Shown piece after piece: positions 25,817-35,824 of a stretch of 64,000 nucleotides of DNA. The stretch lies in contig NZ_CP054052.1 in the NCBI RefSeq assembly GCF_013283835.1, positions 372,001 through 436,000 of the forward strand. The letters run 5' to 3'. Position 1 is the first letter of the stretch, and the number at the start of each line of letters is the position of its first letter. A program made the position numbers and the translations under genes. The notes beneath the pieces were generated by a model. The model did not search any database. It was not told where the DNA came from and saw only the letters and a program-made list of their open reading frames with translations. The stretch comes from Poseidonibacter lekithochrous. Its GTDB lineage: Bacteria > Campylobacterota > Campylobacteria > Campylobacterales > Arcobacteraceae.

Positions 25817-27274
25817 ATGTTCCAAAGTAATAAAATCAAAATTTTCTTACCAATACTAGTTGCAATAATTGTAGCAGTACTACCAACACCAGAAGGTTTA
25901 AGTGTTAATGCTCACTATTTCTTTGCAGTATTTTTAGGGGTAATCGTAGGGCTTATTTTAGAGCCAATTCCAGCGGCTTTAATTGGTCTTACAGGAGTTG
26001 CATTTTCTGCAACATTCGGTTTAGTAGGGGATACTGCAAAAGCAAGTCGTGATTGGGCTTTAAGTGGATTCTCAAATGGAGTTATTTGGCTTATTTTTGC
26101 AGCGTTTATGTTTGCATTAGGTTATAAAAAATCTGGACTTGGAAAAAGAATTGCTTTACTACTAGTAAAAATGCTTGGTAAAACATCTTTAGGTTTAGGA
26201 TATGCAGTTGCATTTGCTGATGGTATTTTATCACCATTTATGCCTTCAAATACTGCAAGAAGTGCAGGGACTATTTTCCCAATTGCTATTAATATTCCGC
26301 AGATGTTTGATTCAACACCTGATAATAATCCAAGAAAATTAGGTTCATATATTTCATGGGTTGCAATTGCTGCTACTTGTGTAACTAGTTCTATGTTCCT
26401 AACAGCTTTAGCACCAAATTTATTAGCTGTATCATTAGTTGAAAAAAGTACAGGATTAGTAATTGAATGGGGACAATGGTTCTCTACTTTATCAATTATA
26501 ATGATTCCACTATTTTTATTAGTGCCATTTTTAACTTATATTGTATATCCACCTGAACAAAAAAGTTCACCAGAAGCACCAGCTTGGGCTGCAAAAGAGT
26601 TAGCTTCTATGGGACCTATTACAAAAAAAGAGTTAATTATGTTAGGTCTTGGAATGTTAGCTTTAGTAATGTGGATCTTTGGTAAACAAATTGGAGTAAA
26701 TGGTACAACAGCTGCCTTAGCTGTATTATCACTACTTGTATTAACAAATGTAATCTCTTGGGAAGATGTAATTACTAATAAAGGTGCTATCAATGTATTT
26801 ATTTGGTTTGCTACTTTAGTTGCCATGGCATCAGGGCTTAAAAAAGTTGGATTCTTAAAATGGGCAGCAGGTTTAATCTCTGGGGGATTAGTAAGCTTTG
26901 ATCCAGTTTCAATTGTGATTTTATTGGTGGTTCTATTCTTTTTATTCCACTACTTATTTGCAAGTGTAACAGCACATACAGTTGCACTATTACCACTTTT
27001 CTTAGGGGTTGCAACAAATTTACTACCTGCAAGTATGATTGAACCATTAGCTTTATTATTAGTTGGTTCTTTAGGATTAATGGGAATTATTACTCCATAT
27101 GCAACAGGACCATCTCCAATATGGTATGGAGCAGGATACATAACCTCAAGCAACATGGTGGAAACTAGGAGCTTTATTTGGAGCTATTTATTTAGGGGCT
27201 TTAGTAATACTTGGGTTTATAATTTTATAAATCAGATTCCAAATAATAAGGGTGTCAAAAGACATCCTTATTAA
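25817..27274 (+). CDS. DASS-family anion:Na+ symporter, frameshifted 3' end
   Basis: As written, this encodes 485 residues of a divalent-anion:sodium symporter of the DASS/CitT type. Visible are the substrate-site motif MPSNTARSAGTIFPI, a second site in TPYATGPSPIWYGAGYI, and about 12 membrane segments. From about residue 447 the frame reads non-hydrophobic sequence. The +1-shifted frame, entered at TGG 27156, instead reads WWKLGALFGAIYLGALVILG and stops at 27230, the expected final membrane helix. An extra base near 27155 is likely. Dicarboxylate or 2-oxo acid uptake is the probable role. Confidence 0.85.
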   Translation: MFQSNKIKIFLPILVAIIVAVLPTPEGLSVNAHYFFAVFLGVIVGLILEPIPAALIGLTGVAFSATFGLVGDTAKASRDWALSGFSNGVIWLIFAAFMFALGYKKSGLGKRIALLLVKMLGKTSLGLGYAVAFADGILSPFMPSNTARSAGTIFPIAINIPQMFDSTPDNNPRKLGSYISWVAIAATCVTSSMFLTALAPNLLAVSLVEKSTGLVIEWGQWFSTLSIIMIPLFLLVPFLTYIVYPPEQKSSPEAPAWAAKELASMGPITKKELIMLGLGMLALVMWIFGKQIGVNGTTAALAVLSLLVLTNVISWEDVITNKGAINVFIWFATLVAMASGLKKVGFLKWAAGLISGGLVSFDPVSIVILLVVLFFLFHYLFASVTAHTVALLPLFLGVATNLLPASMIEPLALLLVGSLGLMGIITPYATGPSPIWYGAGYITSSNMVETRSFIWSYLFRGFSNTWVYNFINQIPNNKGVKRHPY

Positions 27275-27299
27275 ATCAAACTTTCTGTATAATCAATCT

Positions 27300-29468
27300 A
27301 TGAAAAAACTTCTTTTACTACTAATTTTATTAAATACATATATTTTTGCTAATAGCTCTATTTTAATTATTAATTCTTATCATAAGGGATATGAATGGAG
27401 TGATAGTGTTGTTAAAGGTTTAGAAAAAAATCTAAGTTCAAAAGAAAATATTGATACAAATATATTATATATGGATTCAAAAAGAATAACTTCTAATGAG
27501 TATTATGAAAATCTGAAAAATTTATATAAAGTACAATTAAAAAATAGAAAATATGATTTAGTTGTGGCTATTGACAGATTTGCTTATGATTTTGTATTAA
27601 ATTACTATGATGACTTTTTTACAAATGAGAAAATCTTAGCAGTTGGTATTGAGAACTATAATAAAGATAATACTTTAAAATATAATTTAGAAAATAAAGT
27701 ATCAGCTCTTTTGGAAAAAAGAGATTTAAAAAGTAATGTTAAATTAATACAAAAAATTATCCCTTCTATAAAAAAGATTTATATTGTTAATGATAAAAGT
27801 CTAAATGCAAAACATACAGAACCACTTATAAAAGAGTTATTTAATGAGTCTTCTTTTTCTAAGAAACTAATATATCTTAGAGAAGATGACTTAAAAAGTT
27901 TAGAAAAGAAGTTTGAAAAATTTCATGAAGACTCAGCTTTACTTTTTGTTAGATTTTACAAAAATTCAAATGGAAAATTAAATAAAAATAAAGAGATAGC
28001 ACAGTTTATAAAAAATGCAAAAATTCCTGTTTTTATTACAGATTCGATTTTTAATAAAAAAGGAGCATTGGGTGGGAATATTGTTGACTTAGAAAATTTT
28101 GGAAATAAATCAGGTTTAATGGCTTTAGATATTTTAAAAACAAAAAAAACAGAAATAAAAACCTATGAAGATTTATATTATGTTTTTGATGCACTAAAAT
28201 TAGATCAATTTACACTAGCAATAAATCACCTAGATCATGAATATAAAATTGTAAATAAAAGAATGACTTTTTATGATAAAAATAGAGGTTTTATTAATTT
28301 TGTTTTTACTATTTCACCTATTTTAATTCTTTTAATTATTGGGCTTATTCATAATATCTATCTAAGACGTCATACTGAGAGTCAATTAAAACAAAGAATT
28401 GAGTTTGATTCTGTTTTATTAAATGCAATTGAGAGTCCTATCTTTTGGCAAGATGAAAAAGGAATAATTATTGATTCTAATGCTAGATTTTGTAATTTTT
28501 TAAATCTATCTTCTTTAGAAATTTATGGATACTCACTAGATTCTTTTCACACAAATAAAAAAGCAATTACTATTCATAGAATTTTGGAAAAATATAAAAA
28601 AAATAGTGAGTTAAATTCTCAATTTGAATTTAATATTTCAGCTAATGATAAAAGAATTTATTTTATAAAACAAGCCTCTTATTGTGATAGTAAAACCAAA
28701 AAAACAGGTATTGTTACAATTTTTACAGATATTACAAAAGAGAAAGAGATAGAAGAGCAAAGAGAGAAAGAAAAAGAGTTTATAATTCAGCAATCAAAAC
28801 TTGCAGAAATTGGAGAAATATTCTCATCAATCGCACATCAATGGAAATCTCCATTAGTTGAAATAACTACAATTGCCCAAGAGAGTTTTTATACTTCTAA
28901 TGTCAGTATTAGTGAAGATGAATCTTATGTAAAAGATATAATGACTCAAGTAAATTATATGACAAGAACTATAAATGATTTTCAGAATTTTATTATGCCT
29001 TCAAATGAGAAAAAAGTGTTTGATGTAAAAGAGGCAATTGATTCTATGTTAGAGATTGTAAATCATAATATCAAGTATAATTACATTAATATTAGTATAA
29101 AAGTTGAAGAGAATACAAACTTGGATGTTATTGGATTTAGAAATGAGTTTATGCAGTCAATTTTAAATATTATCAATAATGCAAAAGATGAATTAATAAA
29201 AAATGATTTAAAAAATAGAAATATAAATATCTCTTTTTATAATGAAAAAAATATGTTAATTGTAAAAATAGAAGATAATGCTGGTGGTATTAAAACCTCA
29301 AATATAAATAGAATATTTAAGCCATATTTTTCAACAAAACAATCAGGTCATGGTATTGGTTTGTATATGGCAAAAATGATTATAGAAGATAAAATGAACG
29401 GAAAATTAAAAGTAGAAAATATAAATAATGGTGCCTCATTTATAATTGCCTTGGAGAATAAAAAGTGA
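27300..29468 (+). CDS. Sensor histidine kinase with ABC-type periplasmic sensor domain
   Basis: This 722-residue kinase starts with a signal peptide ([17 protein letters not shown]). A large periplasmic domain resembling ABC substrate-binding proteins (ILIINSYHKGYEWSDSV) is followed by a membrane helix (FTISPILILLIIGLIHNIYL), a PAS-like domain, a HisKA domain with phospho-acceptor H513 (IAHQWKSPL) and an ATPase domain (EDNAGGI, GHGIGLYMAK). ATG 27300 is preferred because it gives the signal peptide; an in-frame GTG at 27252 is possible. It overlaps the regulator gene by four bases and probably senses a ligand of the adjacent transporters. Confidence 0.85.
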   Translation: MKKLLLLLILLNTYIFANSSILIINSYHKGYEWSDSVVKGLEKNLSSKENIDTNILYMDSKRITSNEYYENLKNLYKVQLKNRKYDLVVAIDRFAYDFVLNYYDDFFTNEKILAVGIENYNKDNTLKYNLENKVSALLEKRDLKSNVKLIQKIIPSIKKIYIVNDKSLNAKHTEPLIKELFNESSFSKKLIYLREDDLKSLEKKFEKFHEDSALLFVRFYKNSNGKLNKNKEIAQFIKNAKIPVFITDSIFNKKGALGGNIVDLENFGNKSGLMALDILKTKKTEIKTYEDLYYVFDALKLDQFTLAINHLDHEYKIVNKRMTFYDKNRGFINFVFTISPILILLIIGLIHNIYLRRHTESQLKQRIEFDSVLLNAIESPIFWQDEKGIIIDSNARFCNFLNLSSLEIYGYSLDSFHTNKKAITIHRILEKYKKNSELNSQFEFNISANDKRIYFIKQASYCDSKTKKTGIVTIFTDITKEKEIEEQREKEKEFIIQQSKLAEIGEIFSSIAHQWKSPLVEITTIAQESFYTSNVSISEDESYVKDIMTQVNYMTRTINDFQNFIMPSNEKKVFDVKEAIDSMLEIVNHNIKYNYINISIKVEENTNLDVIGFRNEFMQSILNIINNAKDELIKNDLKNRNINISFYNEKNMLIVKIEDNAGGIKTSNINRIFKPYFSTKQSGHGIGLYMAKMIIEDKMNGKLKVENINNGASFIIALENKK

Positions 29469-30121
29469 AAATTTTAGTATTAGAAGATAATGAAAGATTA
29501 TTAAATGTAATCAAAAATGCCCTAGAAAAAGAGAACTATCAAGTTGATACTTTTACAGATGGTGATGATGCCCTTGAAGCCCTTGAAAACGGTTATAATT
29601 GTTTTGTTTTAGATATAAATGTACCTAATATTGATGGGATTTCACTTTTAGAATTATTAAGAATTAATCATAAAGATACTCCTGCAATAATAATTAGTTC
29701 AAACCATGATTTTGAAAAGATTCAAAAGTCATATGATTTAGGTTGTGATGATTATATTAAAAAACCTTTTTTTATTTTGGAGTTAGTTCAAAAAATCAAA
29801 AAACTTTGTGTTGTACAAAAAAAGTTTCTAAAATTTAGTGATGAGTGTAAATATGATTTTATAAACCATATCTTATATGAAAATGAGAGTGAAATCGAAC
29901 TTACAAAAAAAGAGATACTTTTCTTAGAGCTGTTTTCAAAAAACTTACATCATGTAGCTTCTTATGAAGAGATAGAAGAGTATGTATGGGAAGGTGAAGA
30001 AACAAATCTTACAAATATTCGAGCAATGATAAAAAGACTTAGAAAAAAAATACCTAATGAGGCGATTGTTATTGTAAAAGGTATGGGATATTCACTAAAT
30101 AAAGAAGTTCTCTTAGTATAA
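29465..30121 (+). CDS. OmpR-family response regulator
   Basis: This 218-residue regulator has a receiver domain with the acidic pair E7/D8, the phosphorylation site D50 (FVLDINVPNIDG) and K100 before a proline. A winged-helix DNA-binding domain follows (TKKEILFLELF, then TNIRAMIKRLRKKI and GMGYSLN). It is the partner of the overlapping kinase. Likely targets are the neighbouring DASS and alanine symporter genes. OmpR-type regulators bind direct repeats of about 11 bp, which makes it one candidate for the repeats in the phenol island, without direct evidence. Confidence 0.9.
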   Translation: MKILVLEDNERLLNVIKNALEKENYQVDTFTDGDDALEALENGYNCFVLDINVPNIDGISLLELLRINHKDTPAIIISSNHDFEKIQKSYDLGCDDYIKKPFFILELVQKIKKLCVVQKKFLKFSDECKYDFINHILYENESEIELTKKEILFLELFSKNLHHVASYEEIEEYVWEGEETNLTNIRAMIKRLRKKIPNEAIVIVKGMGYSLNKEVLLV

Positions 30122-30140
30122 AAGCTTGCGCTTTTATACT
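30115..30140. terminator. Bidirectional terminator between convergent genes
   Basis: AGTATAAAAGC (30115-30125) pairs perfectly with GCTTTTATACT (30130-30140) around a 4-nt loop. It overlaps the stop codons of both the response regulator and the symporter gene. Confidence 0.75.
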
Positions 30141-31464
30141 ATTTTGCTTTAAAATATCTATCTGTTTCAGATGATACAATTTTTGCAAGTAAAAGAAGAC
30201 CTATTAAGTTAGGAATAGCCATAAGACCATTTGCCAAATCTGAGAAGTTCCAAACTAGTCTTAGTTGACTTACTGCTCCCACATAAATAATTGCAATGAA
30301 AATAACTCTATAAATTTTGATTTTGTCTTCACCAAATAAATATTCAAAAGCTTTTTCTCCATAATAAGACCATCCAAGAATAGTTGAATATCCAAAAAGA
30401 ATCGTTGCAACGACAATAACAATCGCTCCATAATCACCTAAGAAGAACTCAAAACTTTTTAGTGTTAATTCTCCTGCACTTCCACCTTGCGTCCAAATAG
30501 GAGCCATTAGAATAATAAGTGCTGTCATTGTACAAACAACTAAAGTATCAATAAATGTTTGTGTCATTGAAACTAAGGCTTGTTTTACAGGATCATTAGT
30601 TTTAGCAGCAGCTGCTGCAATTGGAGCAGAACCAAGTCCTGATTCATTTGAGAAAACACCTCTTGCTATACCATATCTAATGGCAGCTGCAATAGCAGCT
30701 CCTGCAAATCCACCACTTGCAGCAATAGGATTAAATGCATAATAGAAAATCATATTAAAAGCATCCCCAACTTTATCAAAGTTACCAATAATAATGATTA
30801 AGGACGTGATTAAATAAACTCCAATCATAAATGGAATTAAAAGTGAAGTTACTTTTCCAATTGTTTTTATTCCACCAAGAACTACAAAAGCAGTAACCAC
30901 TAATAATACAATTCCAGTAATTTCAAAAGCAATATCAAATTGAGAGTTTAGAGCATTAGCAACAGCATTAACTTGTGTCATATTACCAATACCAAATGAA
31001 GCTAATATTGTAAAAGAAGCGAATAAAGTAGCTAATATAGGCATATTAGCACCCTTAGCTAAATAATACATTGGTCCACCTTTGTATCCATTAGCTCCAT
31101 TTTCTCTGTACTTAACAGCAAGAATTGCTTCAGAATATTTAGTAGCCATTCCTACAAGTCCAGTAACCCACATCCAAAATACAGCTCCAGGTCCACCCAT
31201 AGTAATTGCAGTTGCAACTCCTACAATATTACCAATACCAACAGTAGCTGCAAGGGCTGTCATTAGTGCTGCAAAATTTGAAATATCACCTTTTGCATTC
31301 TCTTCTTTGTCAAAGATAAGTTTAAAAGCATGTCCTAATGCCCAAAATTGCATACCTTTTAGTTTGATCGTCAAATATAATCCAGTTCCTACTAATAAAA
31401 TTAGCATTGGAGGACCCCAAACAAATGAGGATGCATCTGAAATTAATTTTTCTAAAATTTCCAT
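30139..31464 (-). CDS. Sodium:alanine symporter (AGCS family)
   Basis: This 441-residue protein has about 10-11 membrane segments. The family signature region GNIVGVATAITMGGPGAVFW and the later GVFSNESGLGSAPIAAAAA are visible. AGCS proteins take up alanine or glycine with Na+. It is convergent with the response regulator and divergent from trxB. Length is normal. Confidence 0.93.
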   Translation of the reverse strand: MEILEKLISDASSFVWGPPMLILLVGTGLYLTIKLKGMQFWALGHAFKLIFDKEENAKGDISNFAALMTALAATVGIGNIVGVATAITMGGPGAVFWMWVTGLVGMATKYSEAILAVKYRENGANGYKGGPMYYLAKGANMPILATLFASFTILASFGIGNMTQVNAVANALNSQFDIAFEITGIVLLVVTAFVVLGGIKTIGKVTSLLIPFMIGVYLITSLIIIIGNFDKVGDAFNMIFYYAFNPIAASGGFAGAAIAAAIRYGIARGVFSNESGLGSAPIAAAAAKTNDPVKQALVSMTQTFIDTLVVCTMTALIILMAPIWTQGGSAGELTLKSFEFFLGDYGAIVIVVATILFGYSTILGWSYYGEKAFEYLFGEDKIKIYRVIFIAIIYVGAVSQLRLVWNFSDLANGLMAIPNLIGLLLLAKIVSSETDRYFKAK

Positions 31465-31519
31465 TTATTTCCTTTAAGTTATGAAATAATAACTAAAAAG
31501 TTGTAAATATGTTATAAAG

Positions 31520-31561
31520 CATTTAAGCTAAATATTAATTATTAAACGATAAAATTTATCC
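31520..31561 (+). promoter_or_regulatory. 42-bp element shared with the second thioredoxin gene
   Basis: This stretch matches 25274-25315 at 38 of 42 positions (common core ATTAAACGATAAAATT). It lies about 116 nt upstream of the trxB start, further than in the thioredoxin case, so it may be a regulator site and not a fixed promoter position. Confidence 0.55.
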
Positions 31562-31677
31562 TTTAAAATAGTTTTATTAATTAACCTATAACTTACATAC
31601 TTTTTAGTATTATTAGCTTTTTAATAAATACTATAAACTATAAACAAAAAAATTGAGAAATATTAAAGGAAATTGAT

Positions 31678-32607
31678 ATGTTAGATTTAGCAATTATCGG
31701 AGGAGGACCTGCAGGATTAACAGCTGGTCTTTATGCAACTAGAGGTGGATTACAAAATGTTGTTATGTTCGAAATGGGAATGCCTGGTGGACAAATCACA
31801 ACATCATCTGAAATAGAAAACTATCCTGGTCAGGGAAATGTAATGACTGGTATGGAGTTAATGGATAACTGGTTAGAACAGTGTCAAAAATTTGGTCTTA
31901 AACATGAGATGAACCAAGTGTCTTCTGTAGTAAAAGTTGGTGAAACTTTTAAACTAACTATGGTAGATGGTAAAGAATTTGAAGCAAAAACTGTTTTAAT
32001 GGCAACTGGGTCTGTTCCTAGACGTGCTGGAATTGCTGGAGAGAATGAATTCTTTGGTAGAGGTGTTTCTACTTGTGCTACTTGTGATGGATTTTTCTAC
32101 AAAGGAAAAGAAGTTGCAGTAATCGGTGGTGGAGATACAGCTTTAGAAGAAGCAGTATATTTATCAAAAATGTGTTCTAAAGTATATGTAGTTCATAGAA
32201 GAGATACATATAGAGCAGCACCTTCTACAATTGAACACATGAAAAAAGCTGAAAACATTGAAGAAGTTACTAATGTAACTGTTGAAGAAGTTTTTGGTGA
32301 TGCTTCAGGTGTAACTGGTATTAAAGTTAAAGATAAAAATACAGGTGATATTAGAGACTTAGATGTTCCTGGTGCATTTGTTTTTGTAGGTAGAGATGTA
32401 TTAAATGAGCCATTAAAACAAGAAGATGGATCATTTTTATGTGATGTAAATGAGCAAGGTGAAGTTATTGTTGACTTAAGAATGAGAACTTCTGTACCTG
32501 GTTTATATGCAGCTGGAGATATTAGAATTGACGCTGCAAAACAAGTAGTATGTGCATCTGGTGATGGTTCAACTGCTGCTGTTAATATTATTGAATATAT
32601 AGGATAA
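31678..32607 (+). CDS. trxB: Thioredoxin reductase
   Basis: This 309-residue NADPH-dependent flavoprotein has the FAD motif [10 protein letters not shown] (8-17), the redox pair CATC (C133-C136), an NADPH motif ([11 protein letters not shown]) and the C-terminal FAD motif GLYAAGDIR. It reduces the thioredoxins encoded at 24.9 and 25.3 kb. dapB follows 12 nt downstream on the same strand. Confidence 0.95.
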   Translation: MLDLAIIGGGPAGLTAGLYATRGGLQNVVMFEMGMPGGQITTSSEIENYPGQGNVMTGMELMDNWLEQCQKFGLKHEMNQVSSVVKVGETFKLTMVDGKEFEAKTVLMATGSVPRRAGIAGENEFFGRGVSTCATCDGFFYKGKEVAVIGGGDTALEEAVYLSKMCSKVYVVHRRDTYRAAPSTIEHMKKAENIEEVTNVTVEEVFGDASGVTGIKVKDKNTGDIRDLDVPGAFVFVGRDVLNEPLKQEDGSFLCDVNEQGEVIVDLRMRTSVPGLYAAGDIRIDAAKQVVCASGDGSTAAVNIIEYIG

Positions 32608-32619
32608 GGAAGCTAATAA

Positions 32620-33393
32620 ATGATTAATGTAGGTATATTAGGAAGTACAGGTAGAGTTGGTTCATTATTAATTGATGATCTTGAAATCGATGAGCAAGCA
32701 AAAGTTGGAGCAGTACATGTTTTTGATAAATTATCAAAACCATTACCTGAAGATACAATAGTAACAAATGATATGTCAATTTTATTTGAGAATTCTGATG
32801 TTGTTATAGATTTTTCTGCACCAGCAGCTACGGAAGCTTTACTTACAGAAGTAGTAGAAAATGGAGCAAGAAAACCATTAGTAATTGCTACAACTGGATT
32901 TAATAAGCATCAACAAAATTTATTAGTTGAAGCTAGTAAATTAGTACCAGTATTATACGCTACTAATATGAGTTTAGGTGTTGCAGTTTTAAATAAACTA
33001 GTACACTTAGCTTCAAAAACTTTAAGAGATTTTGATATTGAAATCGTTGAACAACATCATAAACATAAAGTTGATGCTCCTTCTGGAACTGCTTTAACTT
33101 TAGCTGAGCATGCTGCTGATGCAAGAGATTTAGATCTTGATGAAGTAAGAGTTTCAGGTAGAGATGGACAAATTGGAGCTAGAACTAAAGATGAAATCGC
33201 AGTTATGGCTTTAAGAGGTGGAGACATTGTAGGAAGACATACAGTTGGTTTATATAATGACGGTGAGTTCTTAGAACTTAATCATACTGCAACAGCAAGA
33301 AACACTTTCTCGAAAGGTGCTATTAAAGTTGCTAAATGGATTATTGGAAAAGATCCTAAGTTATATTCAATTAATGACGCTTTAGGTCTATAA
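32620..33393 (+). CDS. dapB: 4-hydroxy-tetrahydrodipicolinate reductase
   Basis: This 257-residue enzyme of lysine and diaminopimelate synthesis has an N-terminal Rossmann motif ([10 protein letters not shown]) and the catalytic/substrate stretch [15 protein letters not shown]. Length is normal. It is probably co-transcribed with trxB. A structured region and then purF follow. Confidence 0.95.
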   Translation: MINVGILGSTGRVGSLLIDDLEIDEQAKVGAVHVFDKLSKPLPEDTIVTNDMSILFENSDVVIDFSAPAATEALLTEVVENGARKPLVIATTGFNKHQQNLLVEASKLVPVLYATNMSLGVAVLNKLVHLASKTLRDFDIEIVEQHHKHKVDAPSGTALTLAEHAADARDLDLDEVRVSGRDGQIGARTKDEIAVMALRGGDIVGRHTVGLYNDGEFLELNHTATARNTFSKGAIKVAKWIIGKDPKLYSINDALGL

Positions 33394-33423
33394 AACTAAT
33401 AAACAAAATCAAAATAATATACT

Positions 33424-33492
33424 AAGAGAAAAAGATATTTTCTACAGGCTTAGCTTGTAGTTGCGCATTGGGTTCACTTCTTTCTCTTTTTT
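33424..33492 (+). promoter_or_regulatory. Structured leader/attenuator-like element before purF
   Basis: AAGAGAAA (33424-33431) pairs with TTTCTCTT (33481-33488), which runs directly into a T tract. Inside lies a second hairpin, CTACAGGC (33442-33449) with GCTTGTAG (33453-33460). The outer stem plus T run has the form of a terminator 14 nt before the purF start. It may terminate trxB-dapB transcripts or attenuate purF. No known riboswitch is recognised. Confidence 0.5.
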
Positions 33493-33505
33493 AAAGGTTA
33501 AATAA

Positions 33506-34855
33506 ATGTGTGCGATAGTTGGAATTTACGGAAACGATAACGCTGCTAGGTTAGCATCACTTGCTCTATTTTCTATGCAACATAGAGGTCAAGAAGCTAC
33601 AGGTATTTCTTCATCTGATGATGGAAGAATTTATACAAAAAAAGACAGAGGATTAGTATCTGAAGTTTTTAAAGAAGAAGCTTTATCTTACTTAAAAGGT
33701 AATATGGCAATAGGTCATAATAGATACTCAACAGCAGGTGGGGATTCTATTTTAGATGCACAGCCTGTATTTGCTAAGTATAAACTAGGTGAGATATCAA
33801 TCGTTCATAATGGTAACTTAATTAATAAGAAAGAAGTAAGAAACGATCTTATTGATAAAGGTGCTATTTTCCAAACTGGTATGGATACAGAAAACTTAAT
33901 TCATTTAATTGCTAAAAATACGCAAGATAGATTAAGAGATAGAATTAAAGAAGCCTTAGAGAAAACTATTGGTGCTTATTGTTTTATTGTTCAATCAAGA
34001 TCAAAACAATTTGTTATCAGAGATAGATATGGAATTAGACCTTTATCTTTAGGAAAAATTAAATCAGGTGGTTATATTGTTGCATCTGAAACTTGTGCAT
34101 TTGACTTAGTTGATGCGGAGTTTGTAAGAGATGTTAATCCAGGAGAAATGTTAATCTTCAGTGAAGATCACGAAGAACCAGAATCAATTCAATTGTTTGA
34201 GGCAGAGTTTAGACCTTGTGCTTTTGAATATGTATATTTTGCTAGACCAGATTCAGAAATCGATGGTAAAAATGTATATAGAACAAGAGAAAACATGGGT
34301 AAAGCTTTAGCTAAAAATGATACGGAATCAAAAACTAAATATGATATGGTTGTACCTGTTCCAGATTCAGGAGTTCCAGCGGCACTTGGTTATGCTGCAC
34401 AAAGTGGAGTTCCTTTTGAGTATGGGATTATTAGAAATCACTATGTTGGAAGAACATTTATTGAACCAACACAAGAGATGAGAAGTATGAAAGTTAAAAT
34501 GAAACTTTCACCTATGAGATCTCTTATTGCTGGTAAGTCATTATTAGTAATTGATGATTCTATTGTTAGAGGTACAACATCTAAAAGAATAGTTAGAATG
34601 CTTAAAGATGCTGGTGCAAAAGAGGTTCACTTTAGAGTTGCTTCTCCTGAAATTAAATTCCCTTGTTATTATGGTATTGATACACCAAATAAAGAAGAGC
34701 TTATTTCAAATAATATGTCTAAAGAAGAAGTTAGAGAGTATATCGAAGCTGATTCATTAGAGTATTTATCAATTGACGATTTAACAAATGCAATTGGTAA
34801 TGACAGAAATTATGCTTTAGAGAGTTTTGATGGGGATTACTTCGTAAAAGAGTAA
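33506..34855 (+). CDS. purF: Amidophosphoribosyltransferase
   Basis: This 449-residue enzyme performs the first committed step of purine synthesis. The nucleophile Cys follows the initiator Met (MCAIVGIYGN). The glutaminase domain includes MQHRGQEATGI and HNGNL. The PRPP-binding motif is LLVIDDSIVRGTTS. It is followed after 1 nt by the radical SAM gene. Confidence 0.96.
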   Translation: MCAIVGIYGNDNAARLASLALFSMQHRGQEATGISSSDDGRIYTKKDRGLVSEVFKEEALSYLKGNMAIGHNRYSTAGGDSILDAQPVFAKYKLGEISIVHNGNLINKKEVRNDLIDKGAIFQTGMDTENLIHLIAKNTQDRLRDRIKEALEKTIGAYCFIVQSRSKQFVIRDRYGIRPLSLGKIKSGGYIVASETCAFDLVDAEFVRDVNPGEMLIFSEDHEEPESIQLFEAEFRPCAFEYVYFARPDSEIDGKNVYRTRENMGKALAKNDTESKTKYDMVVPVPDSGVPAALGYAAQSGVPFEYGIIRNHYVGRTFIEPTQEMRSMKVKMKLSPMRSLIAGKSLLVIDDSIVRGTTSKRIVRMLKDAGAKEVHFRVASPEIKFPCYYGIDTPNKEELISNNMSKEEVREYIEADSLEYLSIDDLTNAIGNDRNYALESFDGDYFVKE

Positions 34856-34856
34856 A

Positions 34857-35819
34857 ATGAGTAATTTAAAAAATGTATTAACTATTGGCCGATATTTTAA
34901 AGATAAATTCGGTCATAAAGTATATAAAGTTCCTATTTCTATCTCTGGTTTCACATGTCCAAACATTGATGGAACTGTAGCAAAGGGAGGATGTTCATTT
35001 TGTGAAAATGATTCATTCTCTCCAAACCTTCAAGAAAAAAGAACTAAGTTCAAACTAAATCCAAGAATTGAAGAAAATCCATATTTAGAGAATCAACTAA
35101 AACAGCTTGAAATGCAGTTTATCGCAACTCGTGATAGATTACAAAATAAGTTTGGTGTTAGTAAATTCATTGTTTATTTTCAATCTTTTACAAATACTTA
35201 TGCTCCATTTTCAACACTTAAAGCTTTATATGAAAAAGCTTTATCTTTTGATAATGTAATAGGACTTAGTATTGGTACAAGAACAGATTGTGTAACAGAT
35301 GAAATACTTGATTATTTAAAAGATTTATCTAAAGACAAAGAGATTTGGATTGAGTATGGTATTCAATCATTTTATGATGAAACACTTGAAACTATTAATA
35401 GAGGTGACAGTGCTGAAAACATGAGATATTGGATTAATAAGTCTAAGGAAAAAGGTTTAAATGTTTGTGGACATTTAATCTATGGTTTACCTAATGAAAC
35501 TCAAGAAATGATGCTTGAGACATTTAAACAAACTGTTGAACTTAATGTTGATTCCATTAAGTTTCATCCATTATACGTAGTGAAAAATACACTATTAACT
35601 AATGAGTTTAGAAAAGGTAGATTTACTCCAATTACAGAAGAGTTATATATAGATACAGTTGTTAAATCTATTGTAGACTTGCCTGATAATATCTCTATTC
35701 AAAGAATTACAGCAGGGATTGATGATGAAACATTATTATCACCTGATTGGTGTAGAGATAAACACACTCAAATGAAAAAAATTAGATTGGCTTTGGAAAA
35801 AGAGGGATTTAATTATTAA
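34857..35819 (+). CDS. YhcC-family (TIGR01212) radical SAM protein
   Basis: This 320-residue protein has the atypical radical SAM cysteine pattern CPNIDGTVAKGGCSFC (residues about 30-45), followed by an Elp3-like barrel with EYGIQSFYDETLETINRGD and CGHLIYGLPNET. The family is widespread but its reaction is not established; RNA modification has been proposed for relatives. It is coupled to purF (1-nt gap) and ends at a terminator shared with the convergent LysR gene. Confidence 0.88.
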   Translation: MSNLKNVLTIGRYFKDKFGHKVYKVPISISGFTCPNIDGTVAKGGCSFCENDSFSPNLQEKRTKFKLNPRIEENPYLENQLKQLEMQFIATRDRLQNKFGVSKFIVYFQSFTNTYAPFSTLKALYEKALSFDNVIGLSIGTRTDCVTDEILDYLKDLSKDKEIWIEYGIQSFYDETLETINRGDSAENMRYWINKSKEKGLNVCGHLIYGLPNETQEMMLETFKQTVELNVDSIKFHPLYVVKNTLLTNEFRKGRFTPITEELYIDTVVKSIVDLPDNISIQRITAGIDDETLLSPDWCRDKHTQMKKIRLALEKEGFNY

Positions 35820-35824
35820 AAATA

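Noticed and set aside
25817-27274. Calling the DASS gene a decayed pseudogene
   Set aside because: Only the last helix is affected, and a single extra base explains it; the rest is intact, so sequencing error remains possible.
31082-31477. 131-codon plus-strand frame opposite the alanine symporter
   Set aside because: It is the mirror of a membrane protein gene whose own motifs are clear; hydrophobicity arises from the complementary codons.
33424-33492. tRNA-like gene suggested by GGGTTCAC in the purF leader
   Set aside because: No acceptor or anticodon stem can be formed around it.
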